From the NCBI GenBank assembly GCA_016711485.1, contig JADJSX010000006.1, positions 916,001 through 980,000 of the forward strand: a DNA stretch of 64,000 bases, in the 5' to 3' direction. Below the pieces are notes generated by a model. That model saw only the letters and a list, made by a program, of their open reading frames with translations. It did not search any database and was not told where the DNA came from. Positions 44,361-53,784 of the stretch are shown here, in pieces (the stretch's first letter is position 1; each line of letters starts with the position of its first letter). The position numbers and the translations under genes are program-made. The stretch comes from Leptospiraceae bacterium (lineage in GTDB: Bacteria; Spirochaetota; Leptospiria; Leptospirales; Leptospiraceae).

Positions 44361-45401
44361 TTACTCCACTACATAATCCTTTAAGCCTTTAAGTTTAAAA
44401 TTAGGATCACATTGTTTTGGTTCTTTACCATCTTTGAATTTAGAAAAAGTCATTGCAACGTATTCCCCACTAGTCGGAGTAAACATTGCACGAACATCTT
44501 CCCGAGTAAGATTTCGATCAGAATAATTTTCTTTTGGATTTATTTTTGTACAACCTACAAATTTTGGGGAACCGGTCGGGCATTGACCTTCATACATTGG
44601 TTGTGATTCAGCGGCTTTTAATTCTGCCGCGGTTGCTACGTATTCAGGTGAACATTTTTCCTGGAAGGAGACTTTTACATCTCCATTGACTAACTTCCAT
44701 TTGCCTCGGTCAAAACCTTTACCAGGACAATCAATTTGATAACCGCCAATATTTAATGCAATTCCCGATTTACAAAGATAAAAGTATTCAGGTTGCCTCG
44801 GACCTTCTTCTGTGATCATTCCATTCAAAGAATCTACCGAATAATTCGCGTTTGCTTTAATTGATTTTAGTTTAGTTTCCCAATCAGGCTGTTTTCTTAA
44901 ATTTGCCATATCAGAATCTTTTTTGATATATTCAAATGCATTGTATCCTCTGTCTACGGCATTTGCCAAATACTTATAAGCACTATCTGGTTTATTCATA
45001 AGACTATAAGAACAAGCAATATTATAAAGAGCTAATTCAGGACGAGGTGGATCGAGTTTTAGTGCAATTTCATAAGCCTTGATAGAATCTTCGAATCTCT
45101 TAACATTCGCAAGACTATTTCCGTAATTGTAATAAACTTCACCTGTTGGATACTTGTCAATAGCCGCTTCGTATTTAGGAATTGCGTCTTTATCTTTTTT
45201 GGATTTGTAAAGTTTAAATCCTTCTGCGTTTAGTTTCGTGGCTTCGTTTTTTGCACTCACTTGGTCTGTGATGTTTTTCATCCAAAAGTTATTAAATGAA
45301 TACTTTGCCCATTTATAAGACAGGTAATCTTTTTTAATATCCTCTGCGGTTACACCTTGTAAGGCGATTGTGAGTAGTAGAACTATGGTTATTTTTTTCA
45401 T
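44361..45401 (-). CDS. Exported TPR-repeat protein
   Basis: 346 aa with a signal peptide (residues 1-19, ending VTAE). Three or so TPR-like units lie at ~55-170 (EGFKLYKSKKDKDAIPKYEAAIDKYP, VYYNYGNSLANVKRFEDSIKAYEIALKLDP, ALYNIACSYSLMNKPDSAYKYLANAVDRG). The C-terminal ~160 residues carry several Cys pairs (EYFYLCKSGIALNIGGYQIDCPG, KCSPEYV, GQCPTGSP, GCTKINP), suggesting a disulfide-stabilised periplasmic or surface domain. The function is unknown. Confidence 0.8.
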   Translation of the reverse strand: MKKITIVLLLTIALQGVTAEDIKKDYLSYKWAKYSFNNFWMKNITDQVSAKNEATKLNAEGFKLYKSKKDKDAIPKYEAAIDKYPTGEVYYNYGNSLANVKRFEDSIKAYEIALKLDPPRPELALYNIACSYSLMNKPDSAYKYLANAVDRGYNAFEYIKKDSDMANLRKQPDWETKLKSIKANANYSVDSLNGMITEEGPRQPEYFYLCKSGIALNIGGYQIDCPGKGFDRGKWKLVNGDVKVSFQEKCSPEYVATAAELKAAESQPMYEGQCPTGSPKFVGCTKINPKENYSDRNLTREDVRAMFTPTSGEYVAMTFSKFKDGKEPKQCDPNFKLKGLKDYVVE

Positions 45402-45429
45402 ATTTTTTCCCTTTTGTTAGATAAAAGTA

Positions 45430-45485
45430 GAGAGCATCATATCGTAGGGACTTGATTAATCAAGTCCTTACGATATGATGCTCTC
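45430..45485. repeat. 56-bp near-perfect palindrome (28-bp arms, no loop)
   Basis: The arms begin GAGAGCATCATATCGTAGGG and differ from exact complementarity at one position (a G:T pair in RNA). It lies 75 bp past the carboxylase stop. It shares the CGTAGGGA word with the palindrome at 45505. Confidence 0.85.
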
Positions 45486-45504
45486 CTTAGCAGAGTTTTA
45501 TAAC

Positions 45505-45540
45505 CGTCGTAGGGAAAGCATATATGCGTTCCCTACGACG
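45505..45540. repeat. 36-bp near-perfect palindrome (18-bp arms)
   Basis: CGTCGTAGGGAAAGCATA is followed by its complement with one mismatch. Together with the preceding palindrome it fills most of the gap between the carboxylase and TPR genes; terminators or a repeat family are both possible. Confidence 0.8.
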
Positions 45541-45562
45541 ACGATAATGTAACCGCAACTCC

Positions 45563-48319
45563 CTATGCAATCAGCGCGAGTGTAGCTTTTTTCTTGCGGT
45601 TGAAAACTTCTTCATCTGTTTCTTCCACGATTTGTTCATCGGGGACAACTTTGAAGATTGGTTGTCCTTTTCCGATAATCTTTCCATCGGAGTCTTCCAT
45701 GAAACCTTTGACGATAGTTCCACTGAATGGAGCGACAATCTTATTGAACATCTTCATAACTTCGATGATAAATAACGGCTGACCCGCATTGAAATGGTCT
45801 CCCACTTTTATCATCTGAGGTAAATTCGGAGCTTCCTTAGAATAATACATTCCACCCATTGGAGCAATAATTTCATCGGACTTCGCCTTTGGAGGAGGAG
45901 CCAAGAATTTGATGAGACGATTGATATTTGCTGGTTCCGTGAATTGTTCCGGAACTACAGCATCAAGAGTTTCATTCATTCGAATTTCAAAAAATCCAGA
46001 CAAGGTTCCTACTTTAGGGATAACTTTGATTAGATCCAATCCTACTTGAAAACCTGCATGAGAACCCATACATTTTTCCCAAATATCTGCCGGAATTTTA
46101 TCAGGAGCAGGATTTTTATTGTTACGAAGAGCATCATCGAAATACGAAAACGGCTCGTCTTTCCCAGAAATTTTTTTGAGGTCAGCGTAAAATGCGAGCC
46201 CCTCTTCAATGATTGCCTCATCATGATCCCAAATTTCTTCACAAGGTACTTTACCAGCTGCTCTATCTAAATCAAGATACTCATACAATTCCTTTAGAAT
46301 TTCCAGCGGATTACGGGTAAACTCCGGTTTGCCGTCTACGATTTTCCATGATCTATGTCGATTGTATCCGATGCAACCAGCAAGTAAATGTGGACTTTCA
46401 AACAACAACTTAATAGGGCGGGTAATCAATGTTACCTTTCTAGAAAGAGCTTTTCCGAGTAACGGGTCTTCTTTTGTAGTTTTCTTTACCACTTCGGACC
46501 AAAGAATATCCATATCGATATCTTTGACGTAGGAAGCAAGCGAGCCTACACCGGCAAGATAGGATAACATGAATTTTGTGTTTGGTTTAAACATTACATC
46601 ATGCCCTAATATCCAGTTGATAAGACCATAGTGAACAGGAAGATTGGTTTGTAAATCCGCCCCTCGCACTTCAGAAATACGGATAATCTCACGAAGTCTC
46701 TCTAAGTTTTCGGCTCTAGTTTTTCCGTAACTTACAAGAAGTGCGATGTTTGAATCATAAGCTCCAGCCAAACGATAGTGGATAAAAGCTCCTGTATCAG
46801 GATTACGAATTCCAATCCCTTGATCGTCACGAATCTCGTGTTCGCTTGTTTTTGACCAACTTTGAATCAGCCCTCCAGCGTGTGGCTGTAATGCACCGTT
46901 AGTTGCATTGATCCTAGCTTCAGCACCAGATACGTTTCGTAAAATTCTAATAGGTTTAGGAACACTTTTTCCATGAACCGATAACATTGCCATAGCTTCA
47001 ATCAAACTTTCTACGATAAAGAAATCATTCGCGTTCGATGGATTTACGAATTTTAATTTGTAAGCCATCTCAGTTACGCGATGTTCTACTTGGATACGAG
47101 TGTTCATTTCCATGAAGAAGTGATTGGTTCCTTCTACAATTGACTCAAATGTAGAAACACTATCTAGTTTTACGGCGGCACCAAAACGTTCTGATTGTTC
47201 TTCCATTTCTGTTAGAACTTTTAAATCTCCCTTTAGCGTTTCTGCTCTTTTGGGATCTTTGGAAGCTGCGATTTCATATTCGAGCATTTCTCTTGTATTA
47301 GAAATTTCTAGAAGTTTTTGTTCGTGCATTTGCAATGAACAATCACGACCCCCCAGGGCTAACGACCATTCTCCGTTACCGATCAGCTGGATTTCATTGT
47401 GACGAGTGTTTTCGATATTTAGTTCGATGAGGAAGTTTCTGTTTGAACCAACACCTGTTACTTTGGACTCGGCGAGTATTTCCATAACTGCTGCTTTAAC
47501 TTCAGATTTGTTTCCAATAATCCTTTGCCCTTTACCGCCACCACCACCGATGTATTTCAGACGAATACGATTTTTGGGATATTTTTTCCAAATTCCTTCT
47601 ACTTCGATTTCGGCTTCTTTTTGCAAATCTTCAATGGTAACTAAATCAATATGTGCTTCATACGAAAGTTGTAGAAGTTTCTCGGCGTTTTCCGCTTCTG
47701 AAATTGAATCATCATAAGTAAGCTTTAAATTATTATCTTTTGCAATTTTTAATAGGCCATCCTTTCCGCCAGCTTTGTGAAGCATAGCAAGTGCAGTAAT
47801 ATTATCAACACCGGGAGTAACAGACACATTGAGTCTACGAGCGATTATCTTCGCAGCATCTTTTGCACCTGCTTGTCTGGCTACACTTGATGCAGGACCC
47901 ATAAAACGTACACCAGAATTTTCGATGGCTTCGATGAACTCAGCATCTTCCGCCATAAAACCATAACCCGCAAATATATGAGTGTAATTATTCTTAACCG
48001 CAATATTTATAATCTGACCAATGATACTGTCTTTTTCTTCCTTTCCAGAACCCATGTAATCAGAGATACGATGGATATTATTGATAAACCGGAAGTTACG
48101 AAGCTCAGGGGCAAATGCCATTGGATATACTACGCTATCTTTTTCAGAAAGCAAAATCCCATATTCTTTAATGCCAATTTCATCAAATACATCCATAGCT
48201 TCCTTACGAACAGGACCGCGACATACGATTAGGCATTTAATACCTGTTAAATCAAACGAACGAATCCACTCAGAAGAAGATTCGTGAAATTTACCTTTTT
48301 TACCTGCTATATCAAACAT
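45563..48319 (-). CDS. Acyl-CoA carboxylase biotin carboxylase subunit with C-terminal biotin carrier domain
   Basis: 918 aa, longer than typical AccC (~450). The biotin carboxylase part (~1-560) includes IKCLIVCRGPVRKEAMD, IFAGYGFMAEDAEF, RLKYIGGGGGKGQRI (the ATP-grasp Gly loop), GVGSNRNFLIELNIENTRHNEIQL and MEMNTRIQVEHRVTEMAY. Residues ~560-830 are an extended central region of unknown role. The C-terminal biotinyl domain has FIIEVMKMFNKIVAPFSG, with the biotinylated Lys in EVMKM. It carboxylates biotin using ATP and bicarbonate and hands it to the partner encoded upstream, whose gene abuts it with a 1-base overlap. Confidence 0.93.
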   Translation of the reverse strand: MFDIAGKKGKFHESSSEWIRSFDLTGIKCLIVCRGPVRKEAMDVFDEIGIKEYGILLSEKDSVVYPMAFAPELRNFRFINNIHRISDYMGSGKEEKDSIIGQIINIAVKNNYTHIFAGYGFMAEDAEFIEAIENSGVRFMGPASSVARQAGAKDAAKIIARRLNVSVTPGVDNITALAMLHKAGGKDGLLKIAKDNNLKLTYDDSISEAENAEKLLQLSYEAHIDLVTIEDLQKEAEIEVEGIWKKYPKNRIRLKYIGGGGGKGQRIIGNKSEVKAAVMEILAESKVTGVGSNRNFLIELNIENTRHNEIQLIGNGEWSLALGGRDCSLQMHEQKLLEISNTREMLEYEIAASKDPKRAETLKGDLKVLTEMEEQSERFGAAVKLDSVSTFESIVEGTNHFFMEMNTRIQVEHRVTEMAYKLKFVNPSNANDFFIVESLIEAMAMLSVHGKSVPKPIRILRNVSGAEARINATNGALQPHAGGLIQSWSKTSEHEIRDDQGIGIRNPDTGAFIHYRLAGAYDSNIALLVSYGKTRAENLERLREIIRISEVRGADLQTNLPVHYGLINWILGHDVMFKPNTKFMLSYLAGVGSLASYVKDIDMDILWSEVVKKTTKEDPLLGKALSRKVTLITRPIKLLFESPHLLAGCIGYNRHRSWKIVDGKPEFTRNPLEILKELYEYLDLDRAAGKVPCEEIWDHDEAIIEEGLAFYADLKKISGKDEPFSYFDDALRNNKNPAPDKIPADIWEKCMGSHAGFQVGLDLIKVIPKVGTLSGFFEIRMNETLDAVVPEQFTEPANINRLIKFLAPPPKAKSDEIIAPMGGMYYSKEAPNLPQMIKVGDHFNAGQPLFIIEVMKMFNKIVAPFSGTIVKGFMEDSDGKIIGKGQPIFKVVPDEQIVEETDEEVFNRKKKATLALIA

Positions 48320-49974
48320 TATTCAAACTCCCTTTGCACACCACTCATTGGAGATGGCTTATAACGACTCATTAAATAATTTAACGTATTTCCTAAAACT
48401 TTTCTACTTGTTCCCGGGATCACAACACTTGAAACAGAACCAAGTGAAAGTGCTTCTTTTGGATTCATTAACTCTTTCTCATACAATTGCGAAAGTTTGG
48501 CAAGCTCTGCATCACGAACTTGTTTTGCCTCTGCTTCTGATGCACCTTTTTTAATAGACTCCGCATACGCTTTGTTAATCTTTCCGATTTCATCTTTGTA
48601 AACGTAATCCTTTCCGGCAGGACCCATTACGGCAATACGAGCAGTTGGTAAAGTATATACCACATCAGCTCCTGTGAAATAAGAATTGAAAGTTGCATAC
48701 GCACCACCAAATGCGTTACGGATAATAAGTGTAATTCGCGGAGTGCGAAGATCAATGATAGAATCAAGTAACTTACGACCTTCTAGGACAATCCCACCTG
48801 CTTCCTGTTCTCGACCCGGTAAAAATCCAGTTGTGTCTTCTAAGAAAATCATTGGAATATTGTAAAGATTTGCAAAACGAACAAACCGAGTTCCTTTTTT
48901 TGCAGCGGCTATGTCAATTTGCCCAGAACTTACAGCAGAATTGTTTGCTAAAAACGCTACAACGTGTCCGCCGATTCTTCCAAACGCAGTAATGATATTA
49001 CGCGCCCTTTGAGGTTGGACTTCAAAATATGCTCCGTGATCACAAATCTGTTGTAAATAGAGAGTAATATCAAACGGTGTATTCATACCTGTTGGAGAGT
49101 TAAATGTCTTCTTAAATAGAATATCCTCTTCGTAAGTAAAACGATCAATTGGATCTGAGGTTGGGAAAAATGGAGCGTTTACTTTGTTGCTATCTGGTAG
49201 GTAAGAAAGTAAACGAAGTGCAGTTTTGAGAGATCCGTATTCATCTGGAGTAACTAAATCCACTACCCCACTTTGTCCGTGGACTTTTGGACCACCCAAA
49301 TCTTCGGCGGATATATCTTCGCCTAACACCGATTTAACTACACCCGGTCCTGTGAGACCGAAGAAAGTATTGTCGCACTGAATCATAAAAGAGCCTTGGC
49401 GAGGCAAATACGAACCACCCCCAGCATTAAATCCAAACATGAGCATCACACTCGGAACCATACCAGAAATTTTACGAAGAGCAGTAAACGCCTCACTATA
49501 ACCGTCGAGTCCGCCCACTCCCGCCGGAACGAAAGCTCCAGCCGAATCATTCATACCAATTAGCGGTATACCGTGTTCACCCGCCATGTAAATTAGACGT
49601 GCAAGTTTACTACCGTTAGTCGCGTCCATCGAACCAGCGCGGAGCGTAAAGTCGTGACCGTAGATCGCAACATCTCTGCCGTCAATGTTTAGAATTCCAG
49701 TTACAAGAGAAGCACCGTCTAAATTAGCTCCCCAGTTTTGGTAAAAAATATTTGGCTCTTTATCGGTTAGGACTTTGATTCTTTCCCAAACTGTCATCCT
49801 GTCCTTTGAGTGTTGCACTAAAATTCTATCTGTGCCCCCACCTGCTAAAGGTTTTTTGATGAGTTCTTCGCCCATTTTTAGGGCATCTTCGTAGATTCCG
49901 GTTTTGACTGTTGCCGCTTCCGGTTCGTTTAACTTTGCCAATGGATTTTCAAAGGATATAAGTTTACTGTCCAT
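48319..49974 (-). CDS. Acyl-CoA carboxylase carboxyltransferase subunit
   Basis: 551 aa, of the PccB/MccB type. Diagnostic blocks are [84 protein letters not shown] and [15 protein letters not shown]. These include the Gly-Gly oxyanion holes of both carboxyltransferase halves. It moves CO2 from biotin to an acyl-CoA such as propionyl- or methylcrotonyl-CoA; the substrate is not decided by sequence here. It overlaps the biotin carboxylase gene by 1 base, so the two form one enzyme. Confidence 0.94.
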   Translation of the reverse strand: MDSKLISFENPLAKLNEPEAATVKTGIYEDALKMGEELIKKPLAGGGTDRILVQHSKDRMTVWERIKVLTDKEPNIFYQNWGANLDGASLVTGILNIDGRDVAIYGHDFTLRAGSMDATNGSKLARLIYMAGEHGIPLIGMNDSAGAFVPAGVGGLDGYSEAFTALRKISGMVPSVMLMFGFNAGGGSYLPRQGSFMIQCDNTFFGLTGPGVVKSVLGEDISAEDLGGPKVHGQSGVVDLVTPDEYGSLKTALRLLSYLPDSNKVNAPFFPTSDPIDRFTYEEDILFKKTFNSPTGMNTPFDITLYLQQICDHGAYFEVQPQRARNIITAFGRIGGHVVAFLANNSAVSSGQIDIAAAKKGTRFVRFANLYNIPMIFLEDTTGFLPGREQEAGGIVLEGRKLLDSIIDLRTPRITLIIRNAFGGAYATFNSYFTGADVVYTLPTARIAVMGPAGKDYVYKDEIGKINKAYAESIKKGASEAEAKQVRDAELAKLSQLYEKELMNPKEALSLGSVSSVVIPGTSRKVLGNTLNYLMSRYKPSPMSGVQREFE

Positions 49975-50336
49975 TTAGGTTCTCTCTTACTATTAATTTT
50001 AAAAATAACTATTTTATAAGCATCCCGATAAATGCTTATATTTGTCTACTCGATTCCCGTATTTAACGATTGATTTTTGTCAGGAAAATGCCAGTCCTTC
50101 TGTTTGGGCACCAAAAGAAGTGATAGCATCTTCGGCTATCGCCCAAACCCATTATTTGTGGATTTGCAAAAGTATTTACATTCCATATTCATAAGAAGCA
50201 GTCAGAAAAGTCTATTTTCAATTCTCATTAAAAATCTAGGAACTTGGCATTTCATACTTAATTCTTAGAAAAATGGAATCCAAAATCCCCAAACGGAGAT
50301 AGTCCCAAATTTATCAGTCTTCCTATTATGAAATAC
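49975..50336. other. Intergenic region with a GTTTGGGC/GCCCAAAC hairpin
   Basis: About 360 bp with no supportable gene between the carboxylase start and the pirin 3' end. A two-part stem lies at 50102-50148: GTTTGGGC...GCCCAAAC outside, GATAGC/GCTATC inside, with a 12-base bulge. A carboxylase promoter should lie just left of 50100. A short plus-strand frame across the hairpin (50077-50268) is not convincing. Confidence 0.5.
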
Positions 50337-51212
50337 TTAAGACATAAGCGGGATATACTCCGTCTCCCCGGGCACATTTCCGAACAGAGTTAAATCCTGA
50401 TTTTTCCAAGCAAATTTAGCTTTTTCGATTTTTTCTTTAGAAGTAGAAACAAAATTCCAATCTATAAAACGAGGCTCAGGAAAATTTTCTCCGCCGAAAA
50501 TAGAAAGAATAGAATTTTCATTCGCCTCTATTTCCAGAAAATCTGAATTCTCGGGCAAAATAAAATTAGGCGATTGAATAATTTCCCCAGTGGCTAATTT
50601 CAAACTGCCACTCACAATATAGATGCCTAATTCCATACCATTAGTGGGAATTTTTATTTTTTTTCTGGCACTTAGTCTTACATCTAATAGAAGAAGTGGA
50701 GATAACGTTTGAGTGGCCGCACTTTTCCCGAATAAATTTCCGGCTAATAGCTGTATATCGCATTCATCTAACTGAATTTTTGGAAGTCCATCTTTAGAAA
50801 TATGCTGAAATTCAGGAGGCATATCTTCTTTATCCGCAGGAAGCGCAATCCAGAATTGAAGCCCGTGAAGCCTAAATCCAGTTTTTTCTAATTTTTCTTC
50901 AGATCTTTCGGAATGAGAAATTCCTCTACCAGAAGTCATCCAATTAATTTCTCTTGGATAAATAGATTGAACAATTCCAGTGCTATCTCTATGAACTAGG
51001 GCCCCTTCAAATAAATAAGTGATCGTAGCAAGTCCAATATGTGGATGAGGTAAAATGGCAATTTTTTTACCAGGCGGAATTTCTGCGGGTCCCATATGGT
51101 CCAAAAAAACGAAAGGGCCTATATTTCTTTTTTCCTTTCGAGGAATCACTCTAAGTACTGAAGTGGAGCCTAAGTTCACAGTTTTCGGTGGTAAAATTTG
51201 TTTTGGTGTCAT
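50337..51212 (-). CDS. Pirin-family cupin protein
   Basis: 291 aa. Pirin hallmarks are RVIPRKEKRNIGPFVFLDHMGP, ILPHPHIGLATITYLFEG (metal ligands in HPHIG), the HRDS loop, and INWMTSGRGISHSERS (third and fourth ligands). A second cupin half follows (~170-260). Pirins are iron-binding proteins with quercetinase-like or regulatory roles. No neighbour indicates a substrate; it stands alone with a divergent 280-bp gap to the TAXI gene. Confidence 0.9.
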   Translation of the reverse strand: MTPKQILPPKTVNLGSTSVLRVIPRKEKRNIGPFVFLDHMGPAEIPPGKKIAILPHPHIGLATITYLFEGALVHRDSTGIVQSIYPREINWMTSGRGISHSERSEEKLEKTGFRLHGLQFWIALPADKEDMPPEFQHISKDGLPKIQLDECDIQLLAGNLFGKSAATQTLSPLLLLDVRLSARKKIKIPTNGMELGIYIVSGSLKLATGEIIQSPNFILPENSDFLEIEANENSILSIFGGENFPEPRFIDWNFVSTSKEKIEKAKFAWKNQDLTLFGNVPGETEYIPLMS

Positions 51213-51493
51213 AGATTTCGAGGCCAGAAAAATCAGAATGATTTACAAATACGATCAGTCTGATTTTTAAAATTACTCTATTTCAGAATAGTTTCTATCA
51301 AATTGTATTTCTAGTAAAGTATAAAATACCTTTGGAAGTCCCATATCTGTTATTTAGTTTAGAAATTTAGGTATTACATTGTTTCATCAATTCAATTACA
51401 ATTTTAAGACAAAACTTAGGCATTAGTTTTCATTGTAAACTTTTACTCTAAATTAACTATGGTCGAAAGTTTATAAACGAAGGAATATTTGAC

Positions 51494-52399
51494 ATGAAAA
51501 ATAAAATTATTATTCTCCTAATCTCTACTTTGATTCTAATTCAATGTAAAAAAGAAGGAAACAACGTATTCGCAGGCGGATTTCCAGGTGGTACATATGA
51601 TACATTAACTAAATCGCTACAAGAAATTCCTGAATTAAAAGTGAATGTAATTGCATCAAATGGAAGTCTGGATAATATCAATTTACTCCTTGACAAAAAA
51701 GCAGAATTTGCACTCACACAAGTTGATATGTATTATAGCGCAAAATTAGGAAATTCCGCTGTAGCAAAAGAAATAAATATTTTACTTCCTATGTTAGAAG
51801 ATGAAATACATTTAGTTGTAAACAATTCAATTAAATCAACACAAGACCTAAAAGGAAAAAAAATTGCCATTGGACATTCTGTTTCTGGAATCAAAGCTAC
51901 TTCCATCTCCGTTTTGCGACTCTGTGGAATTGACTTTAGCGAAATCGAAACTATTGAGTTGGGACCAGAAGAAGCGCTACCCAAGTTATTGAAACAAGAA
52001 ATTGATGCCGTATTTGTAGTATCTGGTTTACCAGTTAAAATCCTTTCTGAACTTCCAGAAAATGCAAAAGACAAAATTAAGATTTTAAATATTGAAAGTT
52101 CTATTTTAAACCAAATCAAAGAAGGCAACAAAGTTTACCAAAAATCAACTATACCAGCCAATACATACAGTTGGCAAAAAGATCCTATCCAAACATTGCA
52201 AGTGCAAACAGTGTTAATCGCTAGAAAAGATTTACCAAAAGAAAAAGTTTCTACTTTTCTAAAATCTCTCTTTTTGAATTTAGAAAATCTTACAAAAGTT
52301 CATCCAGAATGGAACGGACTAGATAAAAAAATTCTAAAAGAAAAATCCACAACTTTACCAGATTTTTTTAATCCAGTAGTAATAGAAAATTTGAATTAA
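51494..52399 (+). CDS. TAXI-family TRAP transporter solute-binding lipoprotein
   Basis: 301 aa. The lipoprotein signal MKNKIIILLISTLILIQCKK has Cys at ~18. The TAXI-family core includes FAGGFPGGTYDTL, VNVIASNGSLDNINLLLDKKAEFALTQVDM, DLKGKKIAIGHSVSGIKATSISVL and ALPKLLKQEIDAVFVVSG. It would bind a small acid (glutamate-like ligands in relatives) and pass it to a TRAP permease. No DctQ/DctM permease is adjacent, so it is an orphan binding protein. Confidence 0.9.
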   Translation: MKNKIIILLISTLILIQCKKEGNNVFAGGFPGGTYDTLTKSLQEIPELKVNVIASNGSLDNINLLLDKKAEFALTQVDMYYSAKLGNSAVAKEINILLPMLEDEIHLVVNNSIKSTQDLKGKKIAIGHSVSGIKATSISVLRLCGIDFSEIETIELGPEEALPKLLKQEIDAVFVVSGLPVKILSELPENAKDKIKILNIESSILNQIKEGNKVYQKSTIPANTYSWQKDPIQTLQVQTVLIARKDLPKEKVSTFLKSLFLNLENLTKVHPEWNGLDKKILKEKSTTLPDFFNPVVIENLN

Positions 52400-52476
52400 C
52401 ATATTTTAACCAGTAAAATTATACCTAAATACAGGAATAAATAATACACTTAGATACTAGCTATCAATTCTCAAAA

Positions 52477-52593
52477 GGGCGTTCCGGCAAATCCTAATTA
52501 TTTGCATTAGCCTTTACCCGCTACTGCCGTCGGGCTCGCCTTCCTGAATGGGGACAAAAAAAAGTCCCCATTCATCCAGTTGATCCCTAACGC
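52477..52593. repeat. Structured intergenic element GGGCGTTCC...ATCCCTAACGC
   Basis: About 117 bp between the convergent TAXI and cysteine-desulfurase genes. It begins GGGCGTTCCGGC and ends GATCCCTAACGC. It contains CCGCTACT, GGGCTCGCC and a perfect 11-bp-arm hairpin (TGAATGGGGAC with an 8-A loop, 52545-52574). From memory it resembles a widespread unnamed bacterial intergenic element with the same start, middle and end words. The hairpin may act as a bidirectional terminator. Confidence 0.55.
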
Positions 52594-52677
52594 TTAGAGA
52601 AAAAACCCTTTTAGTTTTAGTAAATAGGAAACCTGTAAAAAATTGAATGATACTTATTGATGTCAGATTTTCTAAGT

Positions 52678-53781
52678 TCAAGTAATAATATCTTGCAGGA
52701 CAGAAATCAAATTTTCGACATCTTCTTGAGAAGTGAAAATTCCGGATGAAATTCGAATTGTTCGATTTGCGGTTTCTTTTGTTATCCCCATCGCTAATAG
52801 AACATGACTTGGCTCCCAAGTTCCAGCATGACAAGCAGAGCCTCGTGAAACGCCAATACCTCGTTTATCAAGTTCGATTAAAATTTTTTCATTGGAAATA
52901 GGAAGAGTGATACAAGTTGTGTTATTTAATCGTTCTGCTTTTTCTCCAAGGATTGTTCCGCCTAGAGACTTAAGTTTGGTCTCAAGCAAATTTCGATTGT
53001 TCAATTGTAAATCTAGATACGTATCCTCCTTCCCTAAAATTTCCGAAAGAGCAAAGTCAAAGGATAAAATTCCGAGTAAATTTTCAGTACCAGGACGAAC
53101 TCCTTTCTCCTGATCCCCACCCCTAAAAACAGGTACCGGCTTACTACGATATGCCACAGCAGAAATTCCTTTCATTCCGTATACTTTATGAGAAGAAAAA
53201 GAATAAGAGTCCGCGTCAATTTCGGAATAAATGGATTTCATTTTTCCGGGAGCTTGGATGGCATCACAGTGGAGATAAACTCCGTATTTGTCTGTAATTT
53301 CGCGGACTTCTTTCAAAGGTTGAATTACGCCGGTTTCGTTATTGGCAAGCATAACTGCGACTAAAACAGTATCTTCGTTACAATTATCCTCAAGATACTC
53401 TAAGTCGAGGATACCGTATTTATCCACTGGAATCATTTTTACAATAAAACCACGTTCAACTAAAAGTAACTTTAAATTATAAATACTTGGATGCTCAATA
53501 GAGGATAACAATACTTGTGTGCCCTCTTCCGGTTCATCTTGAAACAAAAAATTTAAAGCAAGAAAGTTTGCCTCAGTACCAGTAGATGTAAAAGCAAGTT
53601 TGTAAATTTCTAAATCTAAATTGGTCAGTATACTAGCACGCGCTTTTTCTAACATATCTCGCGCCTGTCTTCCTGCACTGTGAACAGCGGACGGATTTGC
53701 ATAAAAATCCAACCATTCCGGAAGTTTCTGTTTTACCGCAGGATGAATCGGAGTCGTTGCATTGTAGTCAAAGTAGATCAT
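52678..53781 (-). CDS. Cysteine desulfurase (IscS/NifS/DndA-like)
   Basis: 367 aa. It is a PLP enzyme that removes sulfur from cysteine as a persulfide. MIYFDYNATTPIHP is the class start. HCDAIQAPGK, DSYSFSSHKVYGMKG (the PLP-binding Lys), GTEANFLALNFLF, RPGTENLLGI and the persulfide loop GVSRGSACHAG complete the signature. The loop matches class II/I intermediates, so IscS versus DndA is undecided. It begins 3 bases after the DUF4007 gene, a pairing I associate with phosphorothioate DNA modification loci. MnmA could also draw on it. Confidence 0.92.
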   Translation of the reverse strand: MIYFDYNATTPIHPAVKQKLPEWLDFYANPSAVHSAGRQARDMLEKARASILTNLDLEIYKLAFTSTGTEANFLALNFLFQDEPEEGTQVLLSSIEHPSIYNLKLLLVERGFIVKMIPVDKYGILDLEYLEDNCNEDTVLVAVMLANNETGVIQPLKEVREITDKYGVYLHCDAIQAPGKMKSIYSEIDADSYSFSSHKVYGMKGISAVAYRSKPVPVFRGGDQEKGVRPGTENLLGILSFDFALSEILGKEDTYLDLQLNNRNLLETKLKSLGGTILGEKAERLNNTTCITLPISNEKILIELDKRGIGVSRGSACHAGTWEPSHVLLAMGITKETANRTIRISSGIFTSQEDVENLISVLQDIIT

Positions 53782-53784
53782 TCA

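Noticed and set aside
52514..52834. Minus-strand 106-codon frame
   Set aside because: It overlaps the 3' end of the cysteine desulfurase in another frame and crosses the structured intergenic element.
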